36,989 nt of DNA from Amniculibacterium aquaticum (GTDB taxonomy: Bacteria; Bacteroidota; Bacteroidia; Flavobacteriales; Weeksellaceae): assembly GCF_003852705.1 (NCBI RefSeq), contig NZ_REFA01000023.1, positions 1-36,989 of the forward strand. Direction: 5' to 3'. The notes under the pieces were generated by a model. That model did not search any database. It worked only from the letters and a program-made list of their open reading frames with translations, and was not told where the DNA came from. This document shows, piece by piece, positions 1 through 8,166 of the stretch. Within the stretch, counting starts at the first letter, position 1, and every line of letters begins with the position of its first letter. The translations under genes and the position numbers were made by a program.

Positions 1-117
1 GAAAGGGTAATAAATATTTTAAACAACAGACCACGAAAAAGATTTGGTTTTAAAACGCCCAATGAAATTTTCGCTCAAAAATTGAATGAAAACTGTGATG
101 TTGCATTTATAACTTGA
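1..117 (+). pseudogene. IS30-family transposase, C-terminal fragment (cut by window edge)
   Basis: Reading frame 1 is open from the first base and ends at TGA 115-117, giving 38 residues that contain NNRPRKRFGFKTPNEIF. This is the characteristic end of the DDE catalytic domain of IS30-family transposases (usual form N-x-RPRK-x-LG-(F/Y)-x-TP-x-E-x-F). The family cuts and re-joins DNA at the inverted ends of its own element. Only the last tenth of the protein is visible, so it cannot be told whether the copy is intact upstream. The right inverted end probably overlaps or follows the stop codon (about 100-122), but the left end needed to prove it is outside the window. Confidence 0.85.
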
Positions 118-311
118 ATCCACCTTTGCAAAGATTTGACAAAGCAAAAAAAAACAATTGCGCAAGAAAAAGCGGTAATTTTTATTAAATATTTTATTAT
201 GTTAAATAAGTGCCGTTGTTATAACGGTATTTTGCCGTTATTTATTGCAAATGTATTAAAATTTAACAGGCGAAGTTTCCCATTCGAAGGATATTTTTTT
301 TAAATCTTTGA
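118..311. other. Intergenic stretch next to IS30 end, no gene seen
   Basis: This AT-rich stretch lies between the transposase tail and the end of the truncated haemoglobin gene. It contains a 10-bp palindrome CTTTGCAAAG (about 123-132) and a small dyad CCGTT-N5-AACGG near 222-236. No open frame, tRNA or clear terminator was recognised. Confidence 0.5.
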
Positions 312-692
312 TTAGCTCAATCTTCTTGCAATTTCCATACGGTGTCCCATCAGTAGGGCTATGTTGTTGGCTTTGTAAACGGCAAGTTCGGCCACTTCTC
401 CTTCAAAATGTTCCATAACGGTTTCTGTCCAAATTTTTATCCAAGTTTCAAAATGGCTCTTTTCCATGGCTACCATGCTGTTGATGGGAAAGTGTGCCGC
501 CATAGGATTTCCTTTGTAGGCAACCTCGCCAAATAAAAGAGTGGTCCAAAAGTCATACATCTTGGGAAGGTGGTGTCCCCAATCGATTTTGGCAACATCG
601 TTAAAGAAAAATCCGATTTCAGATTTTTCCACTTTTTTGTAAAAAGCATTCACTAAAAATACGATATCGTCTCTGTTTTCAAGCTGTTTCAT
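312..692 (-). CDS. Group III truncated haemoglobin
   Basis: This is a 126-residue haem protein of the group III (P-type) truncated globin family, a cytosolic haem protein thought to handle O2, NO or peroxide; the exact role in flavobacteria is unknown. The globin body fills the whole protein. Family marks are FFFNDVAKIDW (28-38), HLPKMYDFWTTLLFG (41-55), Y59-x-G-x-P (59-63) and SHFETWIKIW (79-88), where H80 is the expected proximal haem ligand. The length matches the family (about 120-140). It is a single gene: the neighbour upstream is divergent (828, +), and a promoter matching the Bacteroidota consensus lies immediately before its ATG, so the mRNA may be leaderless. No odd residues were noticed. 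Confidence 0.9.
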   Translation of the reverse strand: MKQLENRDDIVFLVNAFYKKVEKSEIGFFFNDVAKIDWGHHLPKMYDFWTTLLFGEVAYKGNPMAAHFPINSMVAMEKSHFETWIKIWTETVMEHFEGEVAELAVYKANNIALLMGHRMEIARRLS

Positions 693-696
693 TTTG

Positions 697-727
697 CAAA
701 ATTACATTTTTATCGTTCGTTTTTCAA
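697..727 (-). promoter_or_regulatory. Promoter of truncated haemoglobin gene
   Basis: Read on the minus strand this is TTG (727-725), 20 bases, then TAATTTTG (704-697). That is an exact fit to the Bacteroidota consensus TTG-N19/21-TAnnTTTG. The last G of the -7 box is only four bases from the ATG (692), so transcription probably starts at or within a base or two of the start codon. Confidence 0.65.
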
Positions 728-827
728 TAGTTTTTAAAGATTGCCGTTATGGAAAATGCTCTTGCTTCTTTAATAAAGACGAAGTTGTCGTTTATTTTTT
801 TAAATTAGCCTGCATAAACTTTGGGCG

Positions 828-2615
828 ATGAAAAAAACAATCTTTCGTATCATTTTAAGTTCCGGATTGCTTCTGGGATTATGGGCGTGTACTAAAAAAG
901 AAAAAACAGCACAAAAATCCAAAGAATTGGCACAAATTGCAGATCGGTATTATGAAGATTATCTAAAACTTCATCCGTTGGAAGCGACTTCTCAAGGGGA
1001 TTTGCGCTACAACGACATCTTGCCCATTGATATTGGCGATGAATTTTTGGGACAAGAAAAATCGCTTTATACCCAAGTGGGTGCTCAATTAAAAAAAATA
1101 AATTACTCCGCACTTTCCGATGAGGATAAGGTGGTGTACGATGTGCTGAAATACGAAGTAAGCGATCATTTACAAGCATTGGACTATCCCTTTCAGCTGC
1201 TTCCCTTTACGCAATTTCAAGGATTGCCGTTGGATTTTCCGCTTTTGGGATCTGGAGAGGGAGGTCAGCCTTTTGAAACGATAAAAAATTACGAAGATTG
1301 GCTGAAACGAATGGAGCAATTTCCAAGATGGATGGATCAGGCCGAAATCAACTTTCAAAAAGGAATGGATAGCGGACTGGTTTTGCCAAAAGTTTTGGTG
1401 CAAAAAATGATCACCCAGATGAAAGCTGAAGAATTGACCTCTACTTCCGTGGATAAAAACATTTTCTTTGGGCCGATTAGGAAATTTCCCGCAGACTTCA
1501 GTCAAGAACAAAAAGAAGATCTAAGCCTAAGGTATCAGAAGGTTATTCTGTCGGTGATCGTTCCTTCCTACAAAAAAATGGGCGATTTCTTGGAGAAAAA
1601 TTACCTGCCCAATGCAAGAAAAACCGACGGGATGAATGCCGTACCAAACGGAGATGGGATGTACAAACATTTGGTAAAATCTTGGACCACGACTGATAAA
1701 ACGCCGGAAGATATTTTTCAAATTGGGAAAATACAAGTGGAAGTCATCCGTGCCGAAATGCTAAAGGTGAAAGATGAGGTTGGTTTTCAGGGTTCTTTAG
1801 GAGACTTTATCCAAAGTTTTACCAAAGATGCTAAAGCGATGCCTTATCAAACGAAACAAGAAATTTTGGACGACTTTCAGAAAATATTATCGACCATCAG
1901 TCCGCATTTAAAAACATATTTTAATGTAACACCCACAACTCCTTTCGAAATTCGAGCTACCGAGAAATTTAGAGAAACCACAGCCAGTGCCGAATATGTA
2001 CAAGGAACTCCTGACGGAAAGAGACCGGGTGTTTTTTATGTTCCGCTTCCTGATCCTAAAAAATTTAATGTCACCACAGGTATGGAATCTTTATTTTTGC
2101 ACGAAGCCATTCCTGGACATCACTATCAAATTTCTTTGCAACAAGAGAATAAAAGTTTACCAAAATTTATGCGCTTCGGTTGGATAGGTGCTTACGGCGA
2201 AGGATGGGCGCATTATTGTGAAACATTAGGCCCTGAATTGGGTCTGTACAAAAATCCGTATCAAAAAATGGGCTACCTGAACGATCAGATGTTGCGTGCT
2301 GTTCGTCTGGTGATCGATACGGGAATCCATACCGGTATGATGCCCAGAGAAGTAGCCATAGCCTATTATCTGAACAACATCGCCGACTCCGAAGCCAATG
2401 CCACAGCAGCTGTAGAACGGTATATGGCGGTGCCTGGACAAGCATTGGCCTATAAAATTGGAGCTTTAAAAATTCTTGAACTTAGGGAAAAGTACAGCAA
2501 AGATTTGGGAGCGAAATTTAACATTGCAAAATTTCACGACGAAGTGCTCAGTCAAGGCTGCCTTCCGTTGGATGTCTTGGATAGAAAAATGGCTGTTTGG
2601 GCTAAAAAACAATAA
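828..2615 (+). CDS. DUF885 family lipoprotein, predicted metallopeptidase
   Basis: This 595-residue protein begins with a lipoprotein signal (MKKTIFRIILSSGLLLGLWAC; lipobox cysteine C21), so it should be anchored in a membrane facing the periplasm. The body is the DUF885 (COG4805) family. It carries HEAIPGHHYQ from H425, a zinc-binding HExxx-GHH pattern, followed by EGWAHYCE (458-465), which probably supplies a further ligand. Members are predicted zinc peptidases, but substrates are not established. The length is typical. The start is fixed by the signal peptide. A TTTG lies four bases before the ATG, a possible -7 box. The stop is followed after two bases by the ATG of the glycosyltransferase at 2618, so the two are very likely co-transcribed, although no functional link is obvious. 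Confidence 0.88.
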   Translation: MKKTIFRIILSSGLLLGLWACTKKEKTAQKSKELAQIADRYYEDYLKLHPLEATSQGDLRYNDILPIDIGDEFLGQEKSLYTQVGAQLKKINYSALSDEDKVVYDVLKYEVSDHLQALDYPFQLLPFTQFQGLPLDFPLLGSGEGGQPFETIKNYEDWLKRMEQFPRWMDQAEINFQKGMDSGLVLPKVLVQKMITQMKAEELTSTSVDKNIFFGPIRKFPADFSQEQKEDLSLRYQKVILSVIVPSYKKMGDFLEKNYLPNARKTDGMNAVPNGDGMYKHLVKSWTTTDKTPEDIFQIGKIQVEVIRAEMLKVKDEVGFQGSLGDFIQSFTKDAKAMPYQTKQEILDDFQKILSTISPHLKTYFNVTPTTPFEIRATEKFRETTASAEYVQGTPDGKRPGVFYVPLPDPKKFNVTTGMESLFLHEAIPGHHYQISLQQENKSLPKFMRFGWIGAYGEGWAHYCETLGPELGLYKNPYQKMGYLNDQMLRAVRLVIDTGIHTGMMPREVAIAYYLNNIADSEANATAAVERYMAVPGQALAYKIGALKILELREKYSKDLGAKFNIAKFHDEVLSQGCLPLDVLDRKMAVWAKKQ

Positions 2616-2617
2616 AA

Positions 2618-3727
2618 ATGACGAAGGTAATTGTATCGGTTTTTAACAATTTATTGACCGACCAACGAGTAGAAAAAATTTGTAAAACCTTATACGACAA
2701 CGGCTATCAAGTAGAATTGATTGGTTCTTCTTGGGACGGATTGCCCGAATTGAAAAGGCCGTATCCTTTTACGAGAATTTCATTAAAATCAAAATCGTTG
2801 AAGTTTGCTTATGTAGAATACAATCTAAAACTGTATAAGCTGTTAAGGTCAAAAGCTAAAGAAAATTGCATTCTGGTGGCGAACGACCTAGAAACCATCT
2901 ATCCCAATCTGTTGATTTCCAAAAAGAAAAAGCTTCCGTTGATCTATGACAGTCACGAGATTTTCACAGAGATGCCTTCTTTACAAGGGAAATGGACCAA
3001 GAGAATTTGGCAACTTTTAGAAGAATATTGCATTCCGAATCTAAAATACATGATGACTGCAAATGCCAGTTATGCCGATTGGTATGCAAAAAAATACCAC
3101 ATCAAAATGCCATTGGTCATCCGAAATTTGCCAATGAAAATGAGTCTGAATCCTGAAGTGCACAATTCTGAAAACAATCCTAAAATTATTTTATACCAAG
3201 GTACCATCAATCCGTCTCGTGGATTGGATAAAGTGATCCCCGCCATGAAGTGGATTGATAATGCCGTGCTTTGGATCGCAGGTGGCGGTCCGAAATATAC
3301 CGAGTATGTGGAGCTGACCAAGAAACTCAATCTTCTGGATAAGGTGAAATTTTTAGGAAAAAAGCACCCAACTGAATTAAGAGCAATCACTCCCAAAGCC
3401 AATGTAGGCTTGAGTATTGAAGAAAACGGTGGTCTTAGTTACTACTACTCTTTGCCCAATAAAATTTCAGATTACATACAAGCCGGGGTTCCAGTAGTCT
3501 GTTCTGATTTTCCGGAAATGAAAAAAATAATCAGCCAATATAAAGTAGGCGAAACGATTAAAAACCACAGCGAGCAAGAATTGGCCGAGAAAATTAGCTT
3601 GGTTCTGAAGTGTGGTAAATCGGTTTATCAAAACGAACTCAACAGGGCTGCCCAAGATCTTTGTTGGGAAAACGAAACGCCGAAATTGCTACAACTTTAT
3701 GAAAAGGTGGTTCAAGAAAATTTTTAA
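2618..3727 (+). CDS. Glycosyltransferase family 4 (GT-B fold)
   Basis: This 369-residue protein is a retaining GT-B glycosyltransferase of the GT4 type, likely cytosolic or at the inner membrane face and acting on a surface glycan or lipid. The N-terminal acceptor domain shows the Bacteroidota-type VSVFNNLLTDQRVEKICKTL start and the YDSHEIFTEMP motif (near 108-118). The C-terminal nucleotide-sugar domain begins near KIILYQGTINPSRGLD (about 188) and continues through IAGGGPKY and LGKKHPTEL. The typical late acidic motif appears as GLSIEENGGLSYYYSLPNKISDYIQAGVPVV (split here: SIEENGGLSYYYSLPNK, then ISDYIQAGVPVV). Donor and acceptor cannot be told from sequence. It follows the DUF885 gene after two bases. 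No hairpin terminator is seen behind it. Confidence 0.88.
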   Translation: MTKVIVSVFNNLLTDQRVEKICKTLYDNGYQVELIGSSWDGLPELKRPYPFTRISLKSKSLKFAYVEYNLKLYKLLRSKAKENCILVANDLETIYPNLLISKKKKLPLIYDSHEIFTEMPSLQGKWTKRIWQLLEEYCIPNLKYMMTANASYADWYAKKYHIKMPLVIRNLPMKMSLNPEVHNSENNPKIILYQGTINPSRGLDKVIPAMKWIDNAVLWIAGGGPKYTEYVELTKKLNLLDKVKFLGKKHPTELRAITPKANVGLSIEENGGLSYYYSLPNKISDYIQAGVPVVCSDFPEMKKIISQYKVGETIKNHSEQELAEKISLVLKCGKSVYQNELNRAAQDLCWENETPKLLQLYEKVVQENF

Positions 3728-3790
3728 TTTCATTTTAATTCTTGTTTAATTCAACCCTTCATAATGTGCATTCACTTGTCTTAAATGCCT

Positions 3791-3798
3791 TATCTTTG
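3791..3798 (+). promoter_or_regulatory. -7 promoter box before sufE
   Basis: TATCTTTG matches TAnnTTTG and lies 20 bases before the sufE ATG. No good TTG was seen at the expected -33 spacing, so only the -7 part is supported. Confidence 0.4.
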
Positions 3799-3818
3799 TC
3801 CTTTAGATAAGATTCAAG

Positions 3819-4238
3819 ATGACCATACAAGAAAAGCAGAGAGAAATAGTAGAAGAATTTGATTTTTTGGACGATTGGGAACAAAAATACGAATACATCA
3901 TCGACCTTGGCAAGTCCTTGGTTGGGATGCCGGAAGATAAAAAGAAAGATGAAAACCTGATCAAAGGCTGTCAGTCCAAAGTTTGGATCGATCCAGAATT
4001 TAGAGACGGAAAACTCTTTTTCAATGCAGACTCCGACGGGATACTTCCTAAAGGGATTGTTGCTCTTTTGGTGTCCATCTATTCGGGACATACCACTCAG
4101 GAAATTATGGATTCGGATTTTAAGTTTATTGAAGAAATCGGACTGCAAGAATTTCTTTCTCCAACTCGAGCCAATGGACTTATGGCGATGACCAAGCAAA
4201 TAAAATTCTATGCCGTAGCCTATCAATTAAAAGCATGA
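3819..4238 (+). CDS. sufE: SufE family sulfur acceptor for Fe-S cluster assembly
   Basis: This 139-residue cytosolic protein takes persulfide sulfur from the cysteine desulfurase SufS and passes it to the SufBCD scaffold. The acceptor cysteine is C51 in LIKGCQSKVWI, the same number as in E. coli SufE. The rest follows the family: the FNADSDGILPKGIVALL block and the C-terminal ANGLMAMTKQIKFYA stretch. Length is normal. The stop overlaps the ATG of the next gene by four bases (ATGA at 4235-4238), implying translational coupling with a GT9 glycosyltransferase, a pairing with no clear biochemical reason. The other suf genes are not in this window, although a MIP18/SufT-like gene is at 23745. Confidence 0.92.
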   Translation: MTIQEKQREIVEEFDFLDDWEQKYEYIIDLGKSLVGMPEDKKKDENLIKGCQSKVWIDPEFRDGKLFFNADSDGILPKGIVALLVSIYSGHTTQEIMDSDFKFIEEIGLQEFLSPTRANGLMAMTKQIKFYAVAYQLKA

Positions 4239-5209
4239 TCAGGATTTTAGCATACCGTTTTTCTGCCTTTGGAGATGTTGCCATGACGGCACCCGTAATC
4301 CGTGAGTTTCTGGAACAAAACCCAGAAGTAGAAATCGTGATGGTATCCAGAAAAAATTTCGAGGATTTGTTTTTTGACATTCCAAGATTTTCATTTCACG
4401 GTACAGACTTAGATCAATACAAAGGATATTTTGGGTTGATGAAATTGGCAAAAGAGCTTCATCAAAAGTACAAACCTCATTTTGTGGCGGACTTGCACGA
4501 TGTTATTCGATCCAAAATGCTCTCAAAATTTTTAGCGAGAAAAGGTAATAAAGTATTCAAAATCAATAAAGGCAAAGACGAAAAAAAACAGTTGACCAAC
4601 ATTTGGAATTTGGACAAAATCCAACTGAAGCTCACCGTAGAACGATACGCCGATGTTTTCCGAAAGATGGGTTTTGAGGTCAATCTTTCACATCAATTCA
4701 GAAGTTTAGAAATTCATAAATCCGGAATTGGTTTTGCTCCATTTGCCCAACACAAAGGCAAAATGCTACCTCTTGAAAAATCTTTTGAATTGGCAAAAAT
4801 CCTAGCACAAGATCATGAAATTTATTTTTTTGGAGGTGGAAAATCAGAAGTAGAACTCTTGAGTCAATGGGAGAGTCAAATTCCGAATGCGACATCTTTG
4901 GCAGGTAAACTCAGTCTAAAACAAGAGTTGCAAAAAATCGCAAAATTAGAACTGATGATTTCCATGGATTCGGCCAACATGCATTTGGCAAGTTTGGTCG
5001 GTACACGATGCATTTCCATTTGGGGAGCCACCCATCCCTATGCGGGTTTCCTGGGCTATGGACAATCCTTAGACGATGTGGTGCAGGTCAAAGATCTGTC
5101 TTGTCGACCGTGTTCGGTTTTTGGCGACAAAGAATGTTTCCGAGGCGATTGGGCTTGTCTTAATGAATTGAACATTGATAAAATAGTAGAAAAAATGAAT
5201 CCTCAATAA
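4235..5209 (+). CDS. Glycosyltransferase family 9, heptosyltransferase-like
   Basis: This 324-residue protein resembles ADP-heptose:LPS heptosyltransferases, GT-B enzymes that build lipopolysaccharide core on the cytosolic face of the inner membrane. It starts with ILAYRFSAFGDVAMTAPVI, the usual N-terminal motif. It has a middle SGIGFAPFAQHKGKMLP, a GGGKSEVELL loop, and the family's late SMDSANMHLASLVGTRCISIWG motif. The cysteine-rich end (CRPCSVFGDKECFRGDWACL) is common in Bacteroidota members. The length is slightly short for WaaC/WaaF (about 320-350). It overlaps sufE by four bases. The sugar transferred is unknown, since flavobacterial core structures differ from those of enterics. Confidence 0.85.
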   Translation: MIRILAYRFSAFGDVAMTAPVIREFLEQNPEVEIVMVSRKNFEDLFFDIPRFSFHGTDLDQYKGYFGLMKLAKELHQKYKPHFVADLHDVIRSKMLSKFLARKGNKVFKINKGKDEKKQLTNIWNLDKIQLKLTVERYADVFRKMGFEVNLSHQFRSLEIHKSGIGFAPFAQHKGKMLPLEKSFELAKILAQDHEIYFFGGGKSEVELLSQWESQIPNATSLAGKLSLKQELQKIAKLELMISMDSANMHLASLVGTRCISIWGATHPYAGFLGYGQSLDDVVQVKDLSCRPCSVFGDKECFRGDWACLNELNIDKIVEKMNPQ

Positions 5210-5283
5210 AGGATTAACACCATCAATCGCTCTCTTTTTAAAATTCTATTCATTCTGCTTCAAGCATTCGATTAAGTTTTTCA

Positions 5284-5291
5284 TATCTTTG
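5284..5291 (+). promoter_or_regulatory. -7 promoter box immediately before polA
   Basis: TATCTTTG matches TAnnTTTG and ends four bases before the polA ATG (5296), suggesting a leaderless or nearly leaderless mRNA. The -33 part is poor (TTC rather than TTG near 5259-5261). Confidence 0.5.
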
Positions 5292-5295
5292 TTTT

Positions 5296-8127
5296 ATGAC
5301 AAAGCCTAGCGACAAACGACTTTACCTAATCGATGCTTATGCCATGATTTTTCGTGGGTATTATGCGCTCATCAGAAACCCAAGACTGACCAGCAAAGGA
5401 TTGGATACATCAGCCATTTTTGGATTTACCAACTCGCTTATTGAACTGATAAAACGAGAAAAACCCACCCATTTGGCAGTGGTTTTTGATGTGGGAAAAG
5501 CTTCTGTACGAACTGAAGATTTCGCCGATTACAAAGCCAACCGTAGTGAGACTCCAGAGGCCATAAAAATTGCAGTTCCCTATATTCATACCATTTTAGA
5601 AGCCATGCATATCCCAATTTTGGGAGTGGAAGGCTACGAAGCCGATGATGTTATTGGGACCATTGCAGGCAAGGCAGAAAAGGAAGGCTATGAAGTTTTT
5701 ATGGTAACTCCGGATAAAGATTTTGCACAGTTGGTTACCCATAATATTAAAATTTACAAACCGGCATCCAAAGGGGGCGACATCGAAATCTTGGGTGTGG
5801 ACGAAGTGAAAGCCAAATACGAAATTGAAGATCCAAAACAAGTGATCGATTTCCTCGCCATGATGGGCGATGCGGTGGACAATATCCCAGGATTGGAAGG
5901 GGTCGGAGAGAAAACGGCTATGAAATTTCTGAAAGAATACGGAAGCATTGAGACTCTTTTGGCCAACACCAATCAACTGAAAGGAAAGTTAAAGGAAAAG
6001 GTAGAAGCATCTGCGGAAAGAGGAATTTTGTCTAAAAAATTAGCCACAATTATTTGCGATGTTCCCATCGATTTTCACCAAGAACAATACGATCTGGATC
6101 AGCCGGACTTTGAAAAAGTTAGAGAAGTCTTTGACGAATTAGAATTCAGAAGACTATTTGAAAATCTATACCGAGCTTTTTCGGTTGAAGGTGATAAGTC
6201 GGTAAATGCTGAAACTGAAACTGAAACTGAAAAGACGACTGCTAAATCATCACCTAAAGCCAACGAATTTGTAGGCGATTTATTCGCAAATTTTGAAGAA
6301 TTGGATGCACAAACCTCAACCAAAACTTCACTTAAAGACGGTCGTGCTTTGTATCAATACATCAATACTGAAAAAGCACAAAAAATAGTGGTACAAAATA
6401 TTCTCACCCAAAAAGCGGTAGCCCTTCATTTTCTCGTTTCAGAACAGGATGAAGAGGATCTTTTGGGCATGAGCTTTTCTTACAAAAAAAATCTATCCTA
6501 TTTTATTCCTTTTTCCAGCATTGCTGAGGATCGAAACGCGACTATCGAACTTTTCAGGCCGGTTTTTGAAAAAGAAGACCTACTGAAAGTGGGGCACAAT
6601 CTGAAAGGCGTTTTTAAAATACTTTTAAATCTAGGGATTGAACTGAAGGGAAATCTTTTCGACACCATGATTGCTCATTATTTGCTCAATCCTGACGGAA
6701 GACACGGGCTGGATTATCTTTCGGAAATTTATTTGAATTATCAATTGCAAACCATCGAGCAAGTCCTTGGTAAAAAAGGGAAAAACCAAAGGTCTTTCCA
6801 AGAGATAGAAATGACCGACACCACCAATTTTACAGCAGAAAATGCGGATGTGGTGTACCAATTGTTCGAAATTTTTGCTCCTCAATTAAAAAAAGAAAAT
6901 CTGGAAAATCTTTTCTACGATATCGAAATGCCACTGATGAAGGTGCTTTCCAAAATGGAAACGGCAGGAATATCTTTGGACACCGACTGGCTCAATAAAG
7001 AAAGTCAGGATTTGGAAAATGATTTGCGAAATCTCGAACAAAAAATATTCGACTTGTCTGAGGAAGAATTCAACATGAACTCTCCGAAACAATTGGGCGA
7101 TATTTTGTTTGAAAAACTAAAACTGGATGCCAAAGCCAAAAAAACAAAGACCGGACAGTATGCTACTTCCGAAGATGTTTTACAAAAATTAGTCTCCAAA
7201 CACGAGATTGTTCCGCTTATTCTGGAATATAGAACTTATCAAAAACTGAAATCGACCTATGTAGATGCTTTGCCTACGCAGATTTCGCCAAAAGATCACA
7301 GGGTACACACCTCGTTTTCCCAAACTACGGCAGCAACCGGAAGATTGGCTTCACTAAATCCGAATTTGCAAAATATTCCGATCCGTACAAAAAGAGGTCA
7401 GCAAATTCGTGGTGCTTTTGTGGCAAAGGAAGGTTACCAACTGATCTCCGCCGATTATTCGCAAATAGAACTTAGGATTATTGCTGAAATTTCCAAGGAA
7501 GATCAATTGATTTCTGCATTTCAAAATGGCGAAGACATCCATGCTTCTACCGCGGCTAAATTGTTTGGTATTCCATTGGAAGAAGTGAGTAGAGACCAAC
7601 GATCTCAAGCCAAATCTGTTAATTTCGGAATCATTTACGGACAAGGAGCTTTTGGATTGGCAGAACAAACCGGACTTTCCAGAACTGAGGCCAAACAAAT
7701 GATCGATGCTTATTTTGAAACCTATCCCAAGCTGAAATCCTACATGTCCAGTCAAGTTGAGAAAGCCAGAACCAATGGCTTTGTCGAAACAATTTTGGGA
7801 AGAAGAAGGCATCTGAAAGACATCAATTCCAATAATTTTGTGGTAAAAGGCCATGCAGAAAGAAATGCGGTGAACGCCCCGATACAAGGTTCTGCAGCGG
7901 ACATCATAAAAATTGCAATGATAAATATCGACCAAAAACTTACAGAGAAAAAGTTAAAAACGAAAATGCTCTTACAGGTTCATGATGAACTTATATTTGA
8001 ATCTCCCAACGACGAATTGGATCTTGTTATCCCTATTATAAAAAAAGAAATGGAATCGGCCATTGAGACCCAAGTCCCTCTTGTTGTAGAAGTTGGAATG
8101 GGAAAAAATTGGCTGGAAGCACACTAA
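5296..8127 (+). CDS. polA: DNA polymerase I, apparently without proofreading residues
   Basis: This 943-residue protein is DNA polymerase I, which fills gaps and removes RNA primers in repair and lagging-strand synthesis. Residues 1 to about 295 are the 5' nuclease (VFDVGKASVRTEDFADYKAN; VTPDKDFAQL; GVGEKTAMKFL). A low-complexity linker (about 307-345, with ETETETE) precedes a 3'-5' exonuclease-like domain (about 346-545). The polymerase domain follows, with motif A DYSQIELRI (D720), the O-helix RSQAKSVNFGIIYGQG and motif C VHDELIFE (D897). By eye alignment to E. coli Klenow, all proofreading ligands are changed: D355/E357 fall in ALHFLVSE (376-383), D424 becomes V439, D501 becomes N516 and Y497 becomes F512. 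The domain is therefore probably structural only, as in Taq. A -7 box ends four bases upstream. The gene appears to be transcribed alone. Confidence 0.96.
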   Translation: MTKPSDKRLYLIDAYAMIFRGYYALIRNPRLTSKGLDTSAIFGFTNSLIELIKREKPTHLAVVFDVGKASVRTEDFADYKANRSETPEAIKIAVPYIHTILEAMHIPILGVEGYEADDVIGTIAGKAEKEGYEVFMVTPDKDFAQLVTHNIKIYKPASKGGDIEILGVDEVKAKYEIEDPKQVIDFLAMMGDAVDNIPGLEGVGEKTAMKFLKEYGSIETLLANTNQLKGKLKEKVEASAERGILSKKLATIICDVPIDFHQEQYDLDQPDFEKVREVFDELEFRRLFENLYRAFSVEGDKSVNAETETETEKTTAKSSPKANEFVGDLFANFEELDAQTSTKTSLKDGRALYQYINTEKAQKIVVQNILTQKAVALHFLVSEQDEEDLLGMSFSYKKNLSYFIPFSSIAEDRNATIELFRPVFEKEDLLKVGHNLKGVFKILLNLGIELKGNLFDTMIAHYLLNPDGRHGLDYLSEIYLNYQLQTIEQVLGKKGKNQRSFQEIEMTDTTNFTAENADVVYQLFEIFAPQLKKENLENLFYDIEMPLMKVLSKMETAGISLDTDWLNKESQDLENDLRNLEQKIFDLSEEEFNMNSPKQLGDILFEKLKLDAKAKKTKTGQYATSEDVLQKLVSKHEIVPLILEYRTYQKLKSTYVDALPTQISPKDHRVHTSFSQTTAATGRLASLNPNLQNIPIRTKRGQQIRGAFVAKEGYQLISADYSQIELRIIAEISKEDQLISAFQNGEDIHASTAAKLFGIPLEEVSRDQRSQAKSVNFGIIYGQGAFGLAEQTGLSRTEAKQMIDAYFETYPKLKSYMSSQVEKARTNGFVETILGRRRHLKDINSNNFVVKGHAERNAVNAPIQGSAADIIKIAMINIDQKLTEKKLKTKMLLQVHDELIFESPNDELDLVIPIIKKEMESAIETQVPLVVEVGMGKNWLEAH
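6211..6232 (+). repeat. polA: Hexanucleotide repeat GAAACT (about 3.7 copies) inside polA
   Basis: Consecutive GAAACT units encode alternating Glu-Thr in the linker between the 5' nuclease and the exonuclease-like domain. The unit length is a multiple of three, so copy-number changes would only lengthen or shorten the linker. Confidence 0.8.
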
Positions 8128-8166
8128 AAAAATATCAATTAATTATTAATTTAAAACATATTTCAA

